A stretch of 64,000 nucleotides of DNA from Shinella curvata (GCF_022899935.1 NZ_JALJCJ010000005.1:186001-250000); one strand, 5' to 3'. Counted from the stretch's first letter, positions 18,688-28,047 are shown. Program-made: numbers and translations. Notes: a model not told the origin generated them from the letters alone.

Positions 18688-19532
18688 GCGCGTTTCTCCT
18701 GTTGCGACGGACGGCCCGTCTCGTCATCGATGACCGCGGCCATCCGGTGCCGGCCGATCGGCAGCATGATGGGACGGCCGGATATGGGGTCGGTGATAAC
18801 CCGGTTTTCAAGGCCAAAAACCTGCCGCACGGTCTCCTCCGTCAGCACCTCTTCGGGCGTGCCTGATATATGCACGCGGCCGGATGCGAGGGCGACGAGA
18901 TGGTCGGCATAGCGGGCAGCGAGATTGAGATCGTGCAGGACCATGACCACGGTCGTGCCGCGCGTGTGGTTCAGGTCGGTCAGGAGATCGAGCACCTCGA
19001 TCTGATGGTTGATGTCCAGAAAAGTCGTCGGCTCGTCGAGCAGCAGGATATCCGTCTGCTGCGCCAGCGCCATGGCGATCCAGACGCGCTGGCGCTGGCC
19101 ACCGGAGAGCTCGTCGACCGGTCGCTCGGCAAGATCGAAGGTTTTTGTGGCCGAAAGCGCGCTGTCGACCGCCTCGTCGTCCTGCCGCGTCCAGCGGGAA
19201 AACAGGCTCTGGTGCGGATGCCGCCCGCGGCTGACCAGATCCGCAACCGTTATGCCTTCCGGGGCGATCGGCGATTGCGGCAGGAGGCCCAGTGTCCGGG
19301 CAAGATCGCGCGAGGGCATGCGGTGGATGGACTTGCCATCCAGCAGCGCCTGGCCGGCCGTCGGCACGATCAGCCGCGATATGGTGCGCAGGAAGGTGGA
19401 CTTGCCGCAGGCATTTGCGCCGACAATCACGGTAATCTTGCCGGGGGGCACCGTGAGGTCGAGGCCGTGGAGGATTTCGGTGTTGTCGTAGCCGGCCGAA
19501 AGGCCGCTGGCGACGAGCAGATGATCGGTCAC
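18684..19532 (-). CDS. iron-siderophore ABC transporter ATP-binding protein (FecE/FepC type)
   Basis: A 282-residue ATPase of the iron-chelate uptake family. Walker A is GANACGKST (residue about 38), the signature is LSGGQRQRVWIAM, Walker B is DILLLDEPTTFLD, and the switch histidine is in VLHDLNLAARYADH. It energises the two permeases encoded just upstream. The genes overlap by 4 bases on both sides (19529-19532 and 18684-18687), showing a tightly coupled operon. Walker A has Ala-Cys where many paralogues have Ser-Gly, as is common in FepC-type proteins. Confidence 0.94.
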   Translation of the reverse strand: MTDHLLVASGLSAGYDNTEILHGLDLTVPPGKITVIVGANACGKSTFLRTISRLIVPTAGQALLDGKSIHRMPSRDLARTLGLLPQSPIAPEGITVADLVSRGRHPHQSLFSRWTRQDDEAVDSALSATKTFDLAERPVDELSGGQRQRVWIAMALAQQTDILLLDEPTTFLDINHQIEVLDLLTDLNHTRGTTVVMVLHDLNLAARYADHLVALASGRVHISGTPEEVLTEETVRQVFGLENRVITDPISGRPIMLPIGRHRMAAVIDDETGRPSQQEKRA

Positions 19533-20563
19533 AGCGTGCCTCCGATCCGGTTAACGCGAATGATCAGGTAAATCAGGTAGGGTGCCCCGAGCGCGCCTGT
19601 CACGACGCCGACCGGGTACCGTCCGGGCAGAAGGTGCTGACCGATGTAATCGGCCGCAAGAACGAGAGCTGCCCCCGTCAGCGCGGAGGGGATCAGCGGC
19701 GATCCGCCGTTTTTGACGATGCGGCCGGCGATCGGTCCCGAGAGGAAGGCGACGAAGGCGATCGGTCCCGTTGCGGCGGTAGCAGACGCGATAAGGCCGA
19801 CGGCCGCGATGATCACCAGCATGCGAGTTTGCGCCACGCGGGTGCCGAGCGCTGCCGCCATATCGTCGCCCAGACGCAGAGCATCCAGATCGCGGCTGCG
19901 GCTGAGGAGAAGGCCCCCAAACACCAGGAGCGCAGAGAGGAGCGGCAAGGCCTGGTCGAGCTGCGCGCCGTTGACGCTTCCCGTCAGCCAGCGCATGGCT
20001 TCCTGCAGGCTCCAGGCGGGAGCGGATTGCAGGATGTAGGCTATGACGCTCTGCAACATGGCCGAGACGCCGATACCGACCAGAATGAGCCGCGTGCCAG
20101 CGACGCCGTTGCGGAATGAGAGGCCGTAAACGAGCATCGCGACGCCGAGCCCCGCCACGATGGCGAAGACCGAGACCATCGGACCGCTCATGGACAGAAC
20201 AACGATGGCAAAGACCGCCGCCGCTCCGGCACCCGAGGTGATGCCGATAATATCAGGGCTGGCGAGCGGATTGCGCAACATGACCTGGAAGGCGACGCCC
20301 CCAAGCCCGAAGCAAAGCCCGGCGAGGACCGACATGACGGCGCGCGGCAGCCGCAGTTGCCCCACGCTGAAATCGGCGCCCGGCACTGGTTCGCCGAGCA
20401 GCACCCGCAAGACCTCGCCGGGTGGCGTGATGGTCTTCCCGATCGACAAGGTGACCGCAAAAATCGCCACCACGAGCGCCAGCAGTCCGGCGAGCACGAC
20501 GGCATAGCGACGCACCCGCTCCCGGCGATTGGCGATGACGACGTCGATGGTGGCGTTCTGCAT
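19529..20563 (-). CDS. iron-siderophore ABC transporter permease (FecD/FepG type)
   Basis: A 344-residue FecCD-family inner-membrane permease with 9-10 hydrophobic segments, for example AGLLALVVAIFAVTLSIG near the start and ATGPIAFVAFLSGPIAGRI toward the end. It pairs with the other permease to form the transmembrane pore. The ATG at 20563 follows GAGGGA and lies 3 bases after the stop of the upstream permease gene; the frame is open further upstream, but that part overlaps the other permease gene antisense to no known protein and is rejected. The two permeases are paralogues of the kind found in all Fec/Fep-type operons. Confidence 0.93.
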   Translation of the reverse strand: MQNATIDVVIANRRERVRRYAVVLAGLLALVVAIFAVTLSIGKTITPPGEVLRVLLGEPVPGADFSVGQLRLPRAVMSVLAGLCFGLGGVAFQVMLRNPLASPDIIGITSGAGAAAVFAIVVLSMSGPMVSVFAIVAGLGVAMLVYGLSFRNGVAGTRLILVGIGVSAMLQSVIAYILQSAPAWSLQEAMRWLTGSVNGAQLDQALPLLSALLVFGGLLLSRSRDLDALRLGDDMAAALGTRVAQTRMLVIIAAVGLIASATAATGPIAFVAFLSGPIAGRIVKNGGSPLIPSALTGAALVLAADYIGQHLLPGRYPVGVVTGALGAPYLIYLIIRVNRIGGTL

Positions 20564-20565
20564 GG

Positions 20566-21612
20566 TCACAGATCCCTCACCCGTTGCCGCCTGACGATCC
20601 AGATGAAGAAGGGCGCACCGATCAGGGCGGTGACAATGCCGACGTCGATTTCCGCAGGACGGGCGACGATCCGTCCCAGCACGTCGGCTGCCAGAAGCAG
20701 GCAGGCGCCGCCAAGCGCCGAGAATGGCAGCAGCCAACGATGATCGACGCCAACCACAAGTCGGCAGACATGCGGTACGACGAGACCGAGAAAGACGATC
20801 GGCCCGCATACCGCCGTCGTCCCGCCGCACAGCAGAATGGCGCCCAGCGACGCGACGGCCCGAGCAACCGCAACGTTTTCGCCAAGTCCGGCGGCCAGCT
20901 CATCGCCGAGCGCGAGGGAATTCAGCTTTCTGGCCGACAGGAGACTGATGGCAAAGCCGGCAAGCAGGAACGGCAGGACCGGAACAAGGCGCTCGTAGGT
21001 CGCGCCGCCGACACCGCCGATCTGCCAGGAGTGGATGCCGCCGGCGATATCGCCGCGTGGCAGCACGATCGCGATGACCAGGGAGGCGAAGGCGACGGAG
21101 GTCGCGGCTCCGGCAAGGGCCAGCTTGAGCGGCGTCGCCCCGCCCCGCCCGAGCGAGCCGATGGCATAGACGAAGATCGCGGCACAGCCTGCACCGACGA
21201 TGGCCGTCCAGATATAGGCATAGACGGATGACATGCCGAACCAGGCAACACCGACGACGACGGCGAGCGACGCGCCCATATTGACGCCGAGAATGCCGGG
21301 ATCGGCGAGCGGATTGCGGGTCACGCCCTGCATGATCGCCCCCGCCAGGCCCAGCGCGCCGCCTGCGATCAGGGCCAGCAATGTCCGGGGAATACGCAAC
21401 GCGACCGCCGCGCGGCCGATCGTGTCTTGCGCGCCACCGAGTGCGGCCGCGACATCAGCCCAGGCAACATCGCGTGTTCCGACCGTGACCGAGAGGAACA
21501 CAAACAGTGCGAGAAGAACGAAAAGCCCCGCCAGCCAGAGGCTTCTCGTTCGGTTGGAACCGGATGCGGCCGACCACCGCGGCTTCGATGTGTTGAGCGT
21601 GGCGGCGGTCAT
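20566..21612 (-). CDS. iron-siderophore ABC transporter permease (FecC/FepD type)
   Basis: A 348-residue FecCD-family permease. Recognisable family stretches are RIPRTLLALIAGGALGLAGAI, then GVTRNPLADPGILGVNMGAS and the late FLGLVVPHVCRLVVGVDHR, the region that couples to the ATPase. It starts at ATG 21612, overlapping the substrate-binding protein stop by 4 bases. Within the operon it is the first permease, giving the order binding protein, FepD-like, FepG-like, ATPase, reductase. The substrate is a hydroxamate or catecholate type siderophore by family, not further defined. Confidence 0.93.
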   Translation of the reverse strand: MTAATLNTSKPRWSAASGSNRTRSLWLAGLFVLLALFVFLSVTVGTRDVAWADVAAALGGAQDTIGRAAVALRIPRTLLALIAGGALGLAGAIMQGVTRNPLADPGILGVNMGASLAVVVGVAWFGMSSVYAYIWTAIVGAGCAAIFVYAIGSLGRGGATPLKLALAGAATSVAFASLVIAIVLPRGDIAGGIHSWQIGGVGGATYERLVPVLPFLLAGFAISLLSARKLNSLALGDELAAGLGENVAVARAVASLGAILLCGGTTAVCGPIVFLGLVVPHVCRLVVGVDHRWLLPFSALGGACLLLAADVLGRIVARPAEIDVGIVTALIGAPFFIWIVRRQRVRDL

Positions 21613-22604
21613 TTCGACTTCTTGGCCGCCTCGCTCAGCAGAGTCACATAGTCTTTCAGAACCCAGCGAATGGAGAGCGGGGTCGGGTTGGCGCCGGTGC
21701 CGACCGCATTGTTGCCGAGCATGACAATCGATTCCTCCGCCACGGCCGGCATATGCAGCATCAGAGCATTGGCTTTCAGGGCGTCAAAAAGCTTGCCGTC
21801 GCCATAGGTGACGAGGATATCGACATCGTCGAAGGCATCGATCTCTTCTGCGCTGACAGAGCCTGCGAACTTGCCCGGCTGCGAGGCTTCAACCACGCTT
21901 TTTGGCGAGGTGAGACCGAGATCGGCGAAGAACCGCACCCTCGTGTCATTGGTCGTGTAGAAGTTGACGGTGCTGAGATCCCAGGAACTCAGATGCGTGA
22001 TGAACATCGCCGACTTTCCCTTGAGTTCTGGATACCCGGCGAGCACGGAGGCAATGTCGGCCTCGATGCCGGCGATCAACGCCTCCCCTTCCGCGGCCAT
22101 GCCGATGCCGGCGCTGTCCAGCCGGATCGTCTCCCGCCAGTCGGTAGACCAGGGCGCCTGTGGATAGGCGATGACAGGGGCGATTGCGCTCAGTGTGTCA
22201 TAGTCCGCCTGCGTCAGACCGGAATAGGCGGCGAGGATGACATCCGGGCGCGTCGCGGCAACTGCCTCGAAATCGATACCGTCGCCTTCGTCGAACAGGG
22301 CTGGTGTCTCGGCCTTGAGTTCGCCCAGCCGCGCGGCGACCCACGGCAGAACGCCATCGCCATCATCGTCACCGAAGTTGGCGCGCGCCATGCCGACGGG
22401 AACGATGCCAAGCGCCAGCGGCACCTCATGGTTTGCCCAGGCGACCGTTGCCACCCGCTCCGGTTTCTTTTCAATGACCGTGGTGCCGAAGGCATGTTTG
22501 ATGCTGATGGGGTAGGAAGCGCTCTCGGCGGCCAACGCGGCTTTGCCCGCGCAGATGAGAACGAAGATCATCATTGCCAACCCGGCAAAACGAAGCCGCT
22601 TCAT
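21609..22604 (-). CDS. iron-siderophore ABC transporter substrate-binding protein
   Basis: A periplasmic binding protein of about 331 residues (helical-backbone type, FepB/FatB family). It has a cleavable signal peptide (GLAMMIFVLICAGKAALA-AES), the early motif YPISIKHAFGTTVIEKKPERVATVAW and a central RPDVILAAYSGLT. GGAG lies 6 bases before the ATG at 22604, favouring it over the ATG at 22616, which lacks a ribosome site. It is the first gene of the leftward uptake operon and is divergent from a TonB-dependent receptor. A TGA-N9-TCA operator candidate lies about 27 bases upstream, so iron repression by RirA is likely. Confidence 0.92.
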   Translation of the reverse strand: MKRLRFAGLAMMIFVLICAGKAALAAESASYPISIKHAFGTTVIEKKPERVATVAWANHEVPLALGIVPVGMARANFGDDDGDGVLPWVAARLGELKAETPALFDEGDGIDFEAVAATRPDVILAAYSGLTQADYDTLSAIAPVIAYPQAPWSTDWRETIRLDSAGIGMAAEGEALIAGIEADIASVLAGYPELKGKSAMFITHLSSWDLSTVNFYTTNDTRVRFFADLGLTSPKSVVEASQPGKFAGSVSAEEIDAFDDVDILVTYGDGKLFDALKANALMLHMPAVAEESIVMLGNNAVGTGANPTPLSIRWVLKDYVTLLSEAAKKSK

Positions 22605-22630
22605 CATCCACTCCATTCAATGCGATAAGT

Positions 22631-22645
22631 TGACCCCAAATCTCA
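22631..22645. promoter_or_regulatory. candidate iron-responsive operator (RirA box, TGA-N9-TCA)
   Basis: TGACCCCAAATCTCA at 22631-22645 fits the rhizobial iron-responsive operator TGA-N9-TCA, bound by RirA under iron sufficiency. It lies 27 bases upstream of the binding-protein ATG, in the 274-base gap between that leftward operon and the rightward receptor gene, the position expected for an iron-repressed divergent promoter region. The motif is short and degenerate, so position carries much of the weight. Confidence 0.5.
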
Positions 22646-22878
22646 GCTTAATTCCGCGACGTCAACGGCGCAGCAGCCAATCCGAAGAAAGTGCGTTGAG
22701 ATTTCCGGCGGATCGTACAAAACCGGGGGAATATACAATACTAGACAAATATCCTCCAGTTAATAGCGGATCATCGGGACAAGGCCTTCAGGCGGGGGAC
22801 CGGTCGGACGGGGCGTCATGCGCCCTCGCCAGCCGGACGCATGGGGCCCGGTCGCATCAGCAGCTACGTAATTGGAAC

Positions 22879-25023
22879 ATGACCATGGATATCGATCAAA
22901 AAGGCCGTTGCGCAACACGGACGCCGATCCGCTTCCGAAACGCGCGTCTTCTCGGTTGCACGGCGCTTATCGCCCTGACGCCAGTCCTGTCGTTTGCGCA
23001 GGATGCCGCCACGACAGAGAACGGGACGACAGCACTGGAAGCGGTCGTGATCGAGACATCCCGCGGGACCCTACTCAACACGCAGAACGATTCGAAATCG
23101 ATCGTCGCGACCCAGACGACCGGCACCGGCAGGATGCCAACAGATATCCTCGTTGCGCCTGCTGCGGTCTCCGTCATCACTTCGAAGGAAATCCAGGAGC
23201 GCGCTGCCGATACCGTCGAGCAGGTCGTGCAATACACGGCCGGCGTCGTGACCGACTTCTACGGCTCGGATGACCGTTTTGACTATTTCGACATTCGCGG
23301 CTTTACTCCCTACACCTTCCGGGATGGCCTCGCCATCGGCCGGACATTCGCAGGCGTTCGGGAAGAACCCTATGCCTATGAGCGAATCGAAGTCCTGAAG
23401 GGTGCGAGTTCTTCGAGCTTCGGCGCAGCCGAGCCGGGCGGTTCGGTCAACTATGTGACCAAGACACCCAAGAGCGAGCGCTTCGGCGAAGTCTATGGTA
23501 CGGGCGGCTCCTTCGCCCACAAGGAACTGGGTTTCGATTTCGGTGACAATATCACCGAGGACGATACGCTCTCCTATCGTCTGACGGGTAAATTCCAACG
23601 CGCCGACGCGGAATATGACTACTCCCAAAATGACGAAAATTTCATCATGGGTGGCCTGACCTGGCGCCCGACGGATGCCACGAGCCTGACATTCGTCTTC
23701 GACCATCTCGACAAGGACGGCGTTCCAGGCAGCGGTGGCCACCCGCTCGGCACGGATTTCGACCGCGACGTGTTCTTCGGCGAGCCGGACTATTATTTCA
23801 GCGAGACGAACCGCAACAGCTACAGCGTGTTGTTCGACCACGATTTCGGCAACGGCCTGAGCTTCAGCTCCAATGCCCGCTACAGCAATCTGAACGACGG
23901 TTTCGGCAGTGCCTATATCGGCAGCACGCCGACTGATGGCTCAACGGTTGCCGGCCGCTACTTCTTCGGCAACGAGAAATCGACCGAGCAGTTCGTCATC
24001 GACGCGCACCTGATGTACGAAGCGAATTTCAACGACATCGAGAGCCGCACGCTTCTCGGCGCCACCTACAACAAATACGAATCCTACAGCGACAGCTATT
24101 ATACGTCAGCACCGTCGATCGACTGGGAAAACCCGATCTATTCAGGCGGCCCAGGCGCGATCCCGCCCTATGCCAGCGTGAACAACGACCAGCAGACCAC
24201 GGCGATCTATCTGCAGCAGGATCTGACCTTCTTCGACAGGCTGACCGTAAGTGCCGGATTGCGCAACGATTGGCTTGATCTGAGCGAGACGGATCTGCTG
24301 GCCGGCACGACGAAGGCCGCCGATCACAGCGAGTTCACGAAGAAATTCGGCGTAAGCTACAAGATTACCGACGAGCTGGCGCCCTATATCAGCTACGCCG
24401 AGTCGGTCGCCCCGCCGGCAATCGGCGCGGATCCGACGACCGGAAAGCAGTATGAAATCGGCATCAAGTATCAGCCGGATGCCTTCCCGGCCTTGATCAC
24501 CGCTTCCGTATACGACCTGACGAAGGGCAACATCACCGTCTTCGACCAGGTGACCTATATCCCGCAAACCGTCGAGAAGGTCCGCCATCGCGGCTTCGAA
24601 CTCGAAGCCAAGGCCGAGGTGACGAACAACATCAACATCATTGCCGCGTATAGCTATATCGACAGCAAGATCGTCGAGCCGGGCGGCGCCAATGACGGCC
24701 ACCGCCTGATGCGCGTGCCGGAAAACATCGCTTCGATCTGGGGTACCTATACGCTGGAAGGCGAAGGCGGGCGCGGCGACATGACATTCGGTCTCGGTGC
24801 GCGCTATTCAGGTGCGTATTTCACCAATATCGAAAACACCAAGAAATCGGACAGCGCCGTCGTGTTCGATGCCGCCTTTACCTACAAGGTGCAGGAAAAC
24901 ACGACGTTCCAGCTGAATGTCAGCAATGTGTTCAACGAAAAGCATGTGGCGAGCATGGATTCCGGGGCCGTCTACTACAATCCGGGCCGCTCCATCCTCG
25001 CGACGCTGCGCCAGACTTGGTAA
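22879..25023 (+). CDS. TonB-dependent siderophore receptor (FhuA/FoxA-like)
   Basis: An outer-membrane ferric-siderophore receptor of 714 residues without an STN domain. It has a signal peptide ending near VLSFA-QDA, a TonB box (TALEAVVIETSRG), siderophore-receptor plug motifs (VAPAAVSVITSKEI, VEQVVQYTAGVVTDFYG, YERIEVLKGASSSSFGAAEPGGSVN in pieces) and a barrel ending ATLRQTW. The ATG at 22879 follows GGAAC; the frame is open to 22543, but that part overlaps the divergent binding-protein gene. Its divergent partner operon supplies the periplasmic and inner-membrane steps, so the receptor and the ABC importer probably handle the same siderophore. Hydroxamate specificity is suggested only by family resemblance. 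Confidence 0.92.
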   Translation: MTMDIDQKGRCATRTPIRFRNARLLGCTALIALTPVLSFAQDAATTENGTTALEAVVIETSRGTLLNTQNDSKSIVATQTTGTGRMPTDILVAPAAVSVITSKEIQERAADTVEQVVQYTAGVVTDFYGSDDRFDYFDIRGFTPYTFRDGLAIGRTFAGVREEPYAYERIEVLKGASSSSFGAAEPGGSVNYVTKTPKSERFGEVYGTGGSFAHKELGFDFGDNITEDDTLSYRLTGKFQRADAEYDYSQNDENFIMGGLTWRPTDATSLTFVFDHLDKDGVPGSGGHPLGTDFDRDVFFGEPDYYFSETNRNSYSVLFDHDFGNGLSFSSNARYSNLNDGFGSAYIGSTPTDGSTVAGRYFFGNEKSTEQFVIDAHLMYEANFNDIESRTLLGATYNKYESYSDSYYTSAPSIDWENPIYSGGPGAIPPYASVNNDQQTTAIYLQQDLTFFDRLTVSAGLRNDWLDLSETDLLAGTTKAADHSEFTKKFGVSYKITDELAPYISYAESVAPPAIGADPTTGKQYEIGIKYQPDAFPALITASVYDLTKGNITVFDQVTYIPQTVEKVRHRGFELEAKAEVTNNINIIAAYSYIDSKIVEPGGANDGHRLMRVPENIASIWGTYTLEGEGGRGDMTFGLGARYSGAYFTNIENTKKSDSAVVFDAAFTYKVQENTTFQLNVSNVFNEKHVASMDSGAVYYNPGRSILATLRQTW

Positions 25024-25031
25024 GAAAGACC

Positions 25032-25062
25032 TATCCCGCCCGTCGCTTCGACGGGCGGGATA
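25032..25062. terminator. hairpin between convergent genes
   Basis: TATCCCGCCCGTCG at 25032-25045 and its exact complement at 25049-25062 form a 14-base stem with a 3-base centre, between the receptor stop at 25023 and the convergent AraC stop at 25063. There is no strong T run on either side. Position and stem strength suggest a bidirectional terminator. Confidence 0.55.
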
Positions 25063-25962
25063 TCATGGACGCCGCAGCTGCTGCATCCGCCGCCACGCGG
25101 CAGGCGTTTCCCCGACGATCTGGCGGAAAACCTTCGTCAGATGCGCCTGATCGGAGAAGCCAAGCTGCGCGGCGATGCTGGCGACGGGAAGCCCACTTTC
25201 ACGAAGCAACTGCTTCGAACGCTCGACCCGTTTGCCAAGCTGCCATTGCAGAGGCGTGTACCCCGTCGTCTGCTTGAAAACATTTGCAAACCAGCTTTCG
25301 GACAGCCCGACGACCGCCGCCATGTCGGCAACGGACATGCGATAGTCCCCCAGATCATCGACATGGGCGAGGAGCTTGTTCATCTGGCCCTGCGTCAGCC
25401 GGCCGCTGACCCGCTCCTCGCTTTCCGAGGGAATATCCAGAAGACCCGCAACGATGCCGCCGATCAGGCTCTCCGCATAGACCGCGTGCCGGGAGGGACT
25501 TTTGATCTCATCCGCCAACAGCTTGGCCAGGGCATCGATCGCCGCCACATCCTGCAGTTCCACCGGGCGGCGCAACGCTGTCTGCGCCGCAGACGTCCCG
25601 ACGGATGGCGTCAGGTAGCGAAGCACCCGATCTCTATGAAGATGGAGATTGAGGTGACTGAAGCTGTGGGTCTTTTGGCTTCCGGTCCACAACGGCACAC
25701 CGGCGGGAACATAGACTGCCCGCGCCATGGGGCGAGAGTTCTTCGCGAAATTGTCGTCCTCATTCGAAATGCGGACATTCGACGAAACATCATTGAAGAA
25801 AAACATGATGCGAGGATCGTCGGCGAGATAATAGCCGCTGGCTCCCGCCTGGCTTTCCGCTTCCCAGAGAACGCTGACCAGCCCGTCATATTGACGCCAC
25901 TGCACAGGTGATGTGACCCGAATGCCTTCGGTTTTCCATGACATGGAATGCCAAAAGCCCAT
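25063..25962 (-). CDS. AraC family transcriptional regulator
   Basis: A 299-residue regulator. The N-terminal two thirds form a sensing domain (cupin-like; QSHSFSHLNLHLHRDRVLR-type stretch near residue 105), and the C-terminus has both AraC helix-turn-helices (MSVADMAAVVGLSESWFANVFKQ; PVASIAAQLGFSDQAHLTKVF; IVGETPAAWRR). It is convergent with the receptor gene and probably controls it or the adjacent uptake operon. The start at ATG 25962 has AAGAAG upstream; ATG 25944 is an alternative. It belongs to a different subgroup from the PchR-like regulator at 9259, so the two probably sense different ligands. Confidence 0.87.
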   Translation of the reverse strand: MGFWHSMSWKTEGIRVTSPVQWRQYDGLVSVLWEAESQAGASGYYLADDPRIMFFFNDVSSNVRISNEDDNFAKNSRPMARAVYVPAGVPLWTGSQKTHSFSHLNLHLHRDRVLRYLTPSVGTSAAQTALRRPVELQDVAAIDALAKLLADEIKSPSRHAVYAESLIGGIVAGLLDIPSESEERVSGRLTQGQMNKLLAHVDDLGDYRMSVADMAAVVGLSESWFANVFKQTTGYTPLQWQLGKRVERSKQLLRESGLPVASIAAQLGFSDQAHLTKVFRQIVGETPAAWRRMQQLRRP

Positions 25963-26502
25963 CTCAGATCACTTCTTCCACCGTAAATTTGGGAAATTGT
26001 CGAGGTCGCAAACTGGAACTCTACGAACCAAACGACTGCATGAGGACCAATAACTTGACAAGTTTTATCTTGTTTCTCGAAGAATAGCAATACAAGCGAA
26101 AAAGCGGCGCAATCTTCACCCGAAGCGCTCCCACATAAACGCAGGAGGTCGCTGGCTACGCCTCGGTACATCGCCGAGAATACCGGTCGTTTGACCGGAT
26201 TCGAAGCGATGCCACCTTAGTCCGAGCCAGGCACTCTAAAGCAATCTCGGTATCTTCTCAGGCTCCATTGCCGTGACAGGCACTCAGGTGGTCGCAATAG
26301 GAGCGCTCAAGCGTGACATGCCGCAAGGCATAAGCTTACCACACCGGCCGCAACCCGACTGCGAAGCCGGACAACTACATGGAGAAGACGATTGGCATCA
26401 ACGTTCTCAAAGCGTTGATCACGCGGCAGGTTGCCGAGCATATGCGATTTTCGCGGAGTGCTACACCCTCGAAAAATAGAAAAAACTCATTGGAGAATTC
26501 GA
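25963..26502. other. gene-free junction region next to tRNA-Met
   Basis: This 540-base region between the AraC gene and the tRNA carries no recognisable intact gene. A plus-strand open frame (26334-26546, with an ATG at 26379) reads into the tRNA and ends MVAEEGFEPPTQGL, the familiar antisense-tRNA translation that often terminates genes or gene remnants at tRNA integration sites; the 40 codons before it match nothing I recognise. The region is the likely border between accessory iron genes and the core chromosome. Confidence 0.5.
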
Positions 26503-26579
26503 TGGTAGCGGAGGAGGGATTCGAACCCCCGACACAAGGATTATGATTCCTCTGCTCTAACCTACTGAGCTACTCCGCC
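26503..26579 (-). tRNA. tRNA-Met (CAT anticodon)
   Basis: Read on the minus strand, the sequence folds as a complete tRNA: acceptor GGCGGAG/CTCCGCT, D stem GCTC/GAGC, anticodon stem GAGGA/TCCTT around the loop ATCATAA with anticodon CAT, T arm with GTTCGAATC and an encoded CCA (26503-26505). The G1-T72 pair and the general form fit elongator methionine tRNA; a lysidine-modified Ile-2 tRNA also has CAT and is the alternative. Its 3' end faces the iron gene region to the left. Confidence 0.9.
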
Positions 26580-26712
26580 GACCGAAGGACGATTGGACCG
26601 TGGTCCGTTTTCCGTCCGGTGCGCGGCTTATAAGGGGCGGCTCCCGCGGGTGTCAAGCGACCTTTGCAGGAAAAATCGCTTTGTCCGCAAAGGCCTGGGT
26701 AGACCCGGCTTT

Positions 26713-27909
26713 TCAGGCGGCGGCCGGGGTGGCGAGGATGCGCTTCAGCGCGTCTTCGGCGGCCGCTTCCCGTTCCGAGCGCTGGATGAAGCCGCCGCCA
26801 TAGATGCGGGCGTCCTCGCCTTCGCCCGAATAGAGCGCGCAGGCCTGGCCGGGTGCTACACCGGCTTCGCCTTCGGAAAGCTCGACATAAATGCCGTGCT
26901 CGTTGGAAGCGAGGCGAGCGGGGCGCGGCGGGCGCGTGGAACGAACCTTGGCATAGCAGCCGAAGCCGCCGGCAGCCACGGCCGCAAGGTCGCCATCGCC
27001 GAGCCAGTTGATGTCTCGCAGATAGAGGCGGCGCGTTTCCAGCGCTTCCTTGGGGCCGACAATGACGCGGCGCGAGCGGGCGTCGAGATAGACGACATAG
27101 AGCGGCTCGCCGGTCGCGATGCCGATGCCGCGGCGCTGGCCGATCGTGTAGTGCAGGATGCCATCATGGCCGCCCAGCACACGGCCATCGATATGCACGA
27201 TCTCGCCGGCCAGAGCCGCATTCGGCTTCAGCTTGTTGACGATATCGGTGTATTTGCCCTGCGGCACGAAACAGATATCCTGGCTGTCGGCCTTCTTGGC
27301 GACGACGAGGCCCATCTCTTCGGCGAGCGCGCGGGTCTCGGCCTTAGAGAGATGGCCGAGCGGGAAGCGCAGGTAATCGATCTGCTCCTGCGTCGTGGCG
27401 AACAGGAAATAGCTCTGGTCGCGCTCGGCATCGACGGGGCGATAGAGCGCGCGGCGCTCCGGCGCGTCCGGCTGCGGATTGGGTCGCGAGCGGATATAGT
27501 GACCGGTGGCGAGCGCGTCGGCTCCCAATTCCTTGGCGGTGGCCAGCAGGTCGGCGAACTTGACGGTCTGGTTGCAGGCAACACAGGGGATCGGTGTTTC
27601 GCCGGCGATGTAGCTTTCGGCGAAGGGATTGATTACCGTTTCGCGGAAACGCTTTTCATAGTCGAGAACATAGTGCGGGATGCCGAGCGTTTCGCAGACG
27701 CGGCGCGCATCGTCGATGTCCTGGCCGGCGCAGCAGGAGCCGGCGCGGTGCACGGCGGCACCGTGATCGTAGAGCTGCAGGGTGATGCCGAGAACGTCAT
27801 AGCCCTGGCGTTTCAGGATACCGGCCACGACGGAACTGTCGACGCCGCCCGACATGGCGACGACGACACGGGTATCTTCCGGCTTGCGATCGAAATCGAG
27901 ACTGTTCAC
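26713..27909 (-). CDS. mnmA: tRNA-specific 2-thiouridylase MnmA
   Basis: A 398-residue enzyme that thiolates U34 of tRNA Lys, Glu and Gln using ATP and a sulphur-relay persulphide. Visible are the PP-loop ([14 protein letters not shown], residues about 16-29), the catalytic cysteine motif [12 protein letters not shown], the second catalytic cysteine in [13 protein letters not shown], and the C-terminal barrel. The start is GTG at 27909 (reading [16 protein letters not shown]), which gives the usual length; the frame is open further upstream to 28344 but without homology. A tRNA gene lies just downstream. Confidence 0.95.
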   Translation of the reverse strand: MNSLDFDRKPEDTRVVVAMSGGVDSSVVAGILKRQGYDVLGITLQLYDHGAAVHRAGSCCAGQDIDDARRVCETLGIPHYVLDYEKRFRETVINPFAESYIAGETPIPCVACNQTVKFADLLATAKELGADALATGHYIRSRPNPQPDAPERRALYRPVDAERDQSYFLFATTQEQIDYLRFPLGHLSKAETRALAEEMGLVVAKKADSQDICFVPQGKYTDIVNKLKPNAALAGEIVHIDGRVLGGHDGILHYTIGQRRGIGIATGEPLYVVYLDARSRRVIVGPKEALETRRLYLRDINWLGDGDLAAVAAGGFGCYAKVRSTRPPRPARLASNEHGIYVELSEGEAGVAPGQACALYSGEGEDARIYGGGFIQRSEREAAAEDALKRILATPAAA

Positions 27910-28047
27910 GCGAGGTCCGTTCCGGTGGTGCGGCCTCTGCCACGACACACCTTGGCTTGGGGCCGAAACCGGCCGTTGCAGCGCTCCGCAATGTCGGAGC
28001 GTCCTTCGGGCGACATATAGAAACTTGCCGCACCGAGAGCAAGAGAA

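Noticed and set aside
26379-26546. Small plus-strand frame ending MVAEEGFEPPTQGL
   Set aside because: The end is the antisense translation of the tRNA and the rest matches no known protein. It is mentioned as a possible junction remnant, not called as a gene.
26593-28020. Open plus-strand frame of 475 codons over mnmA
   Set aside because: Antisense to mnmA, which is complete and well conserved.
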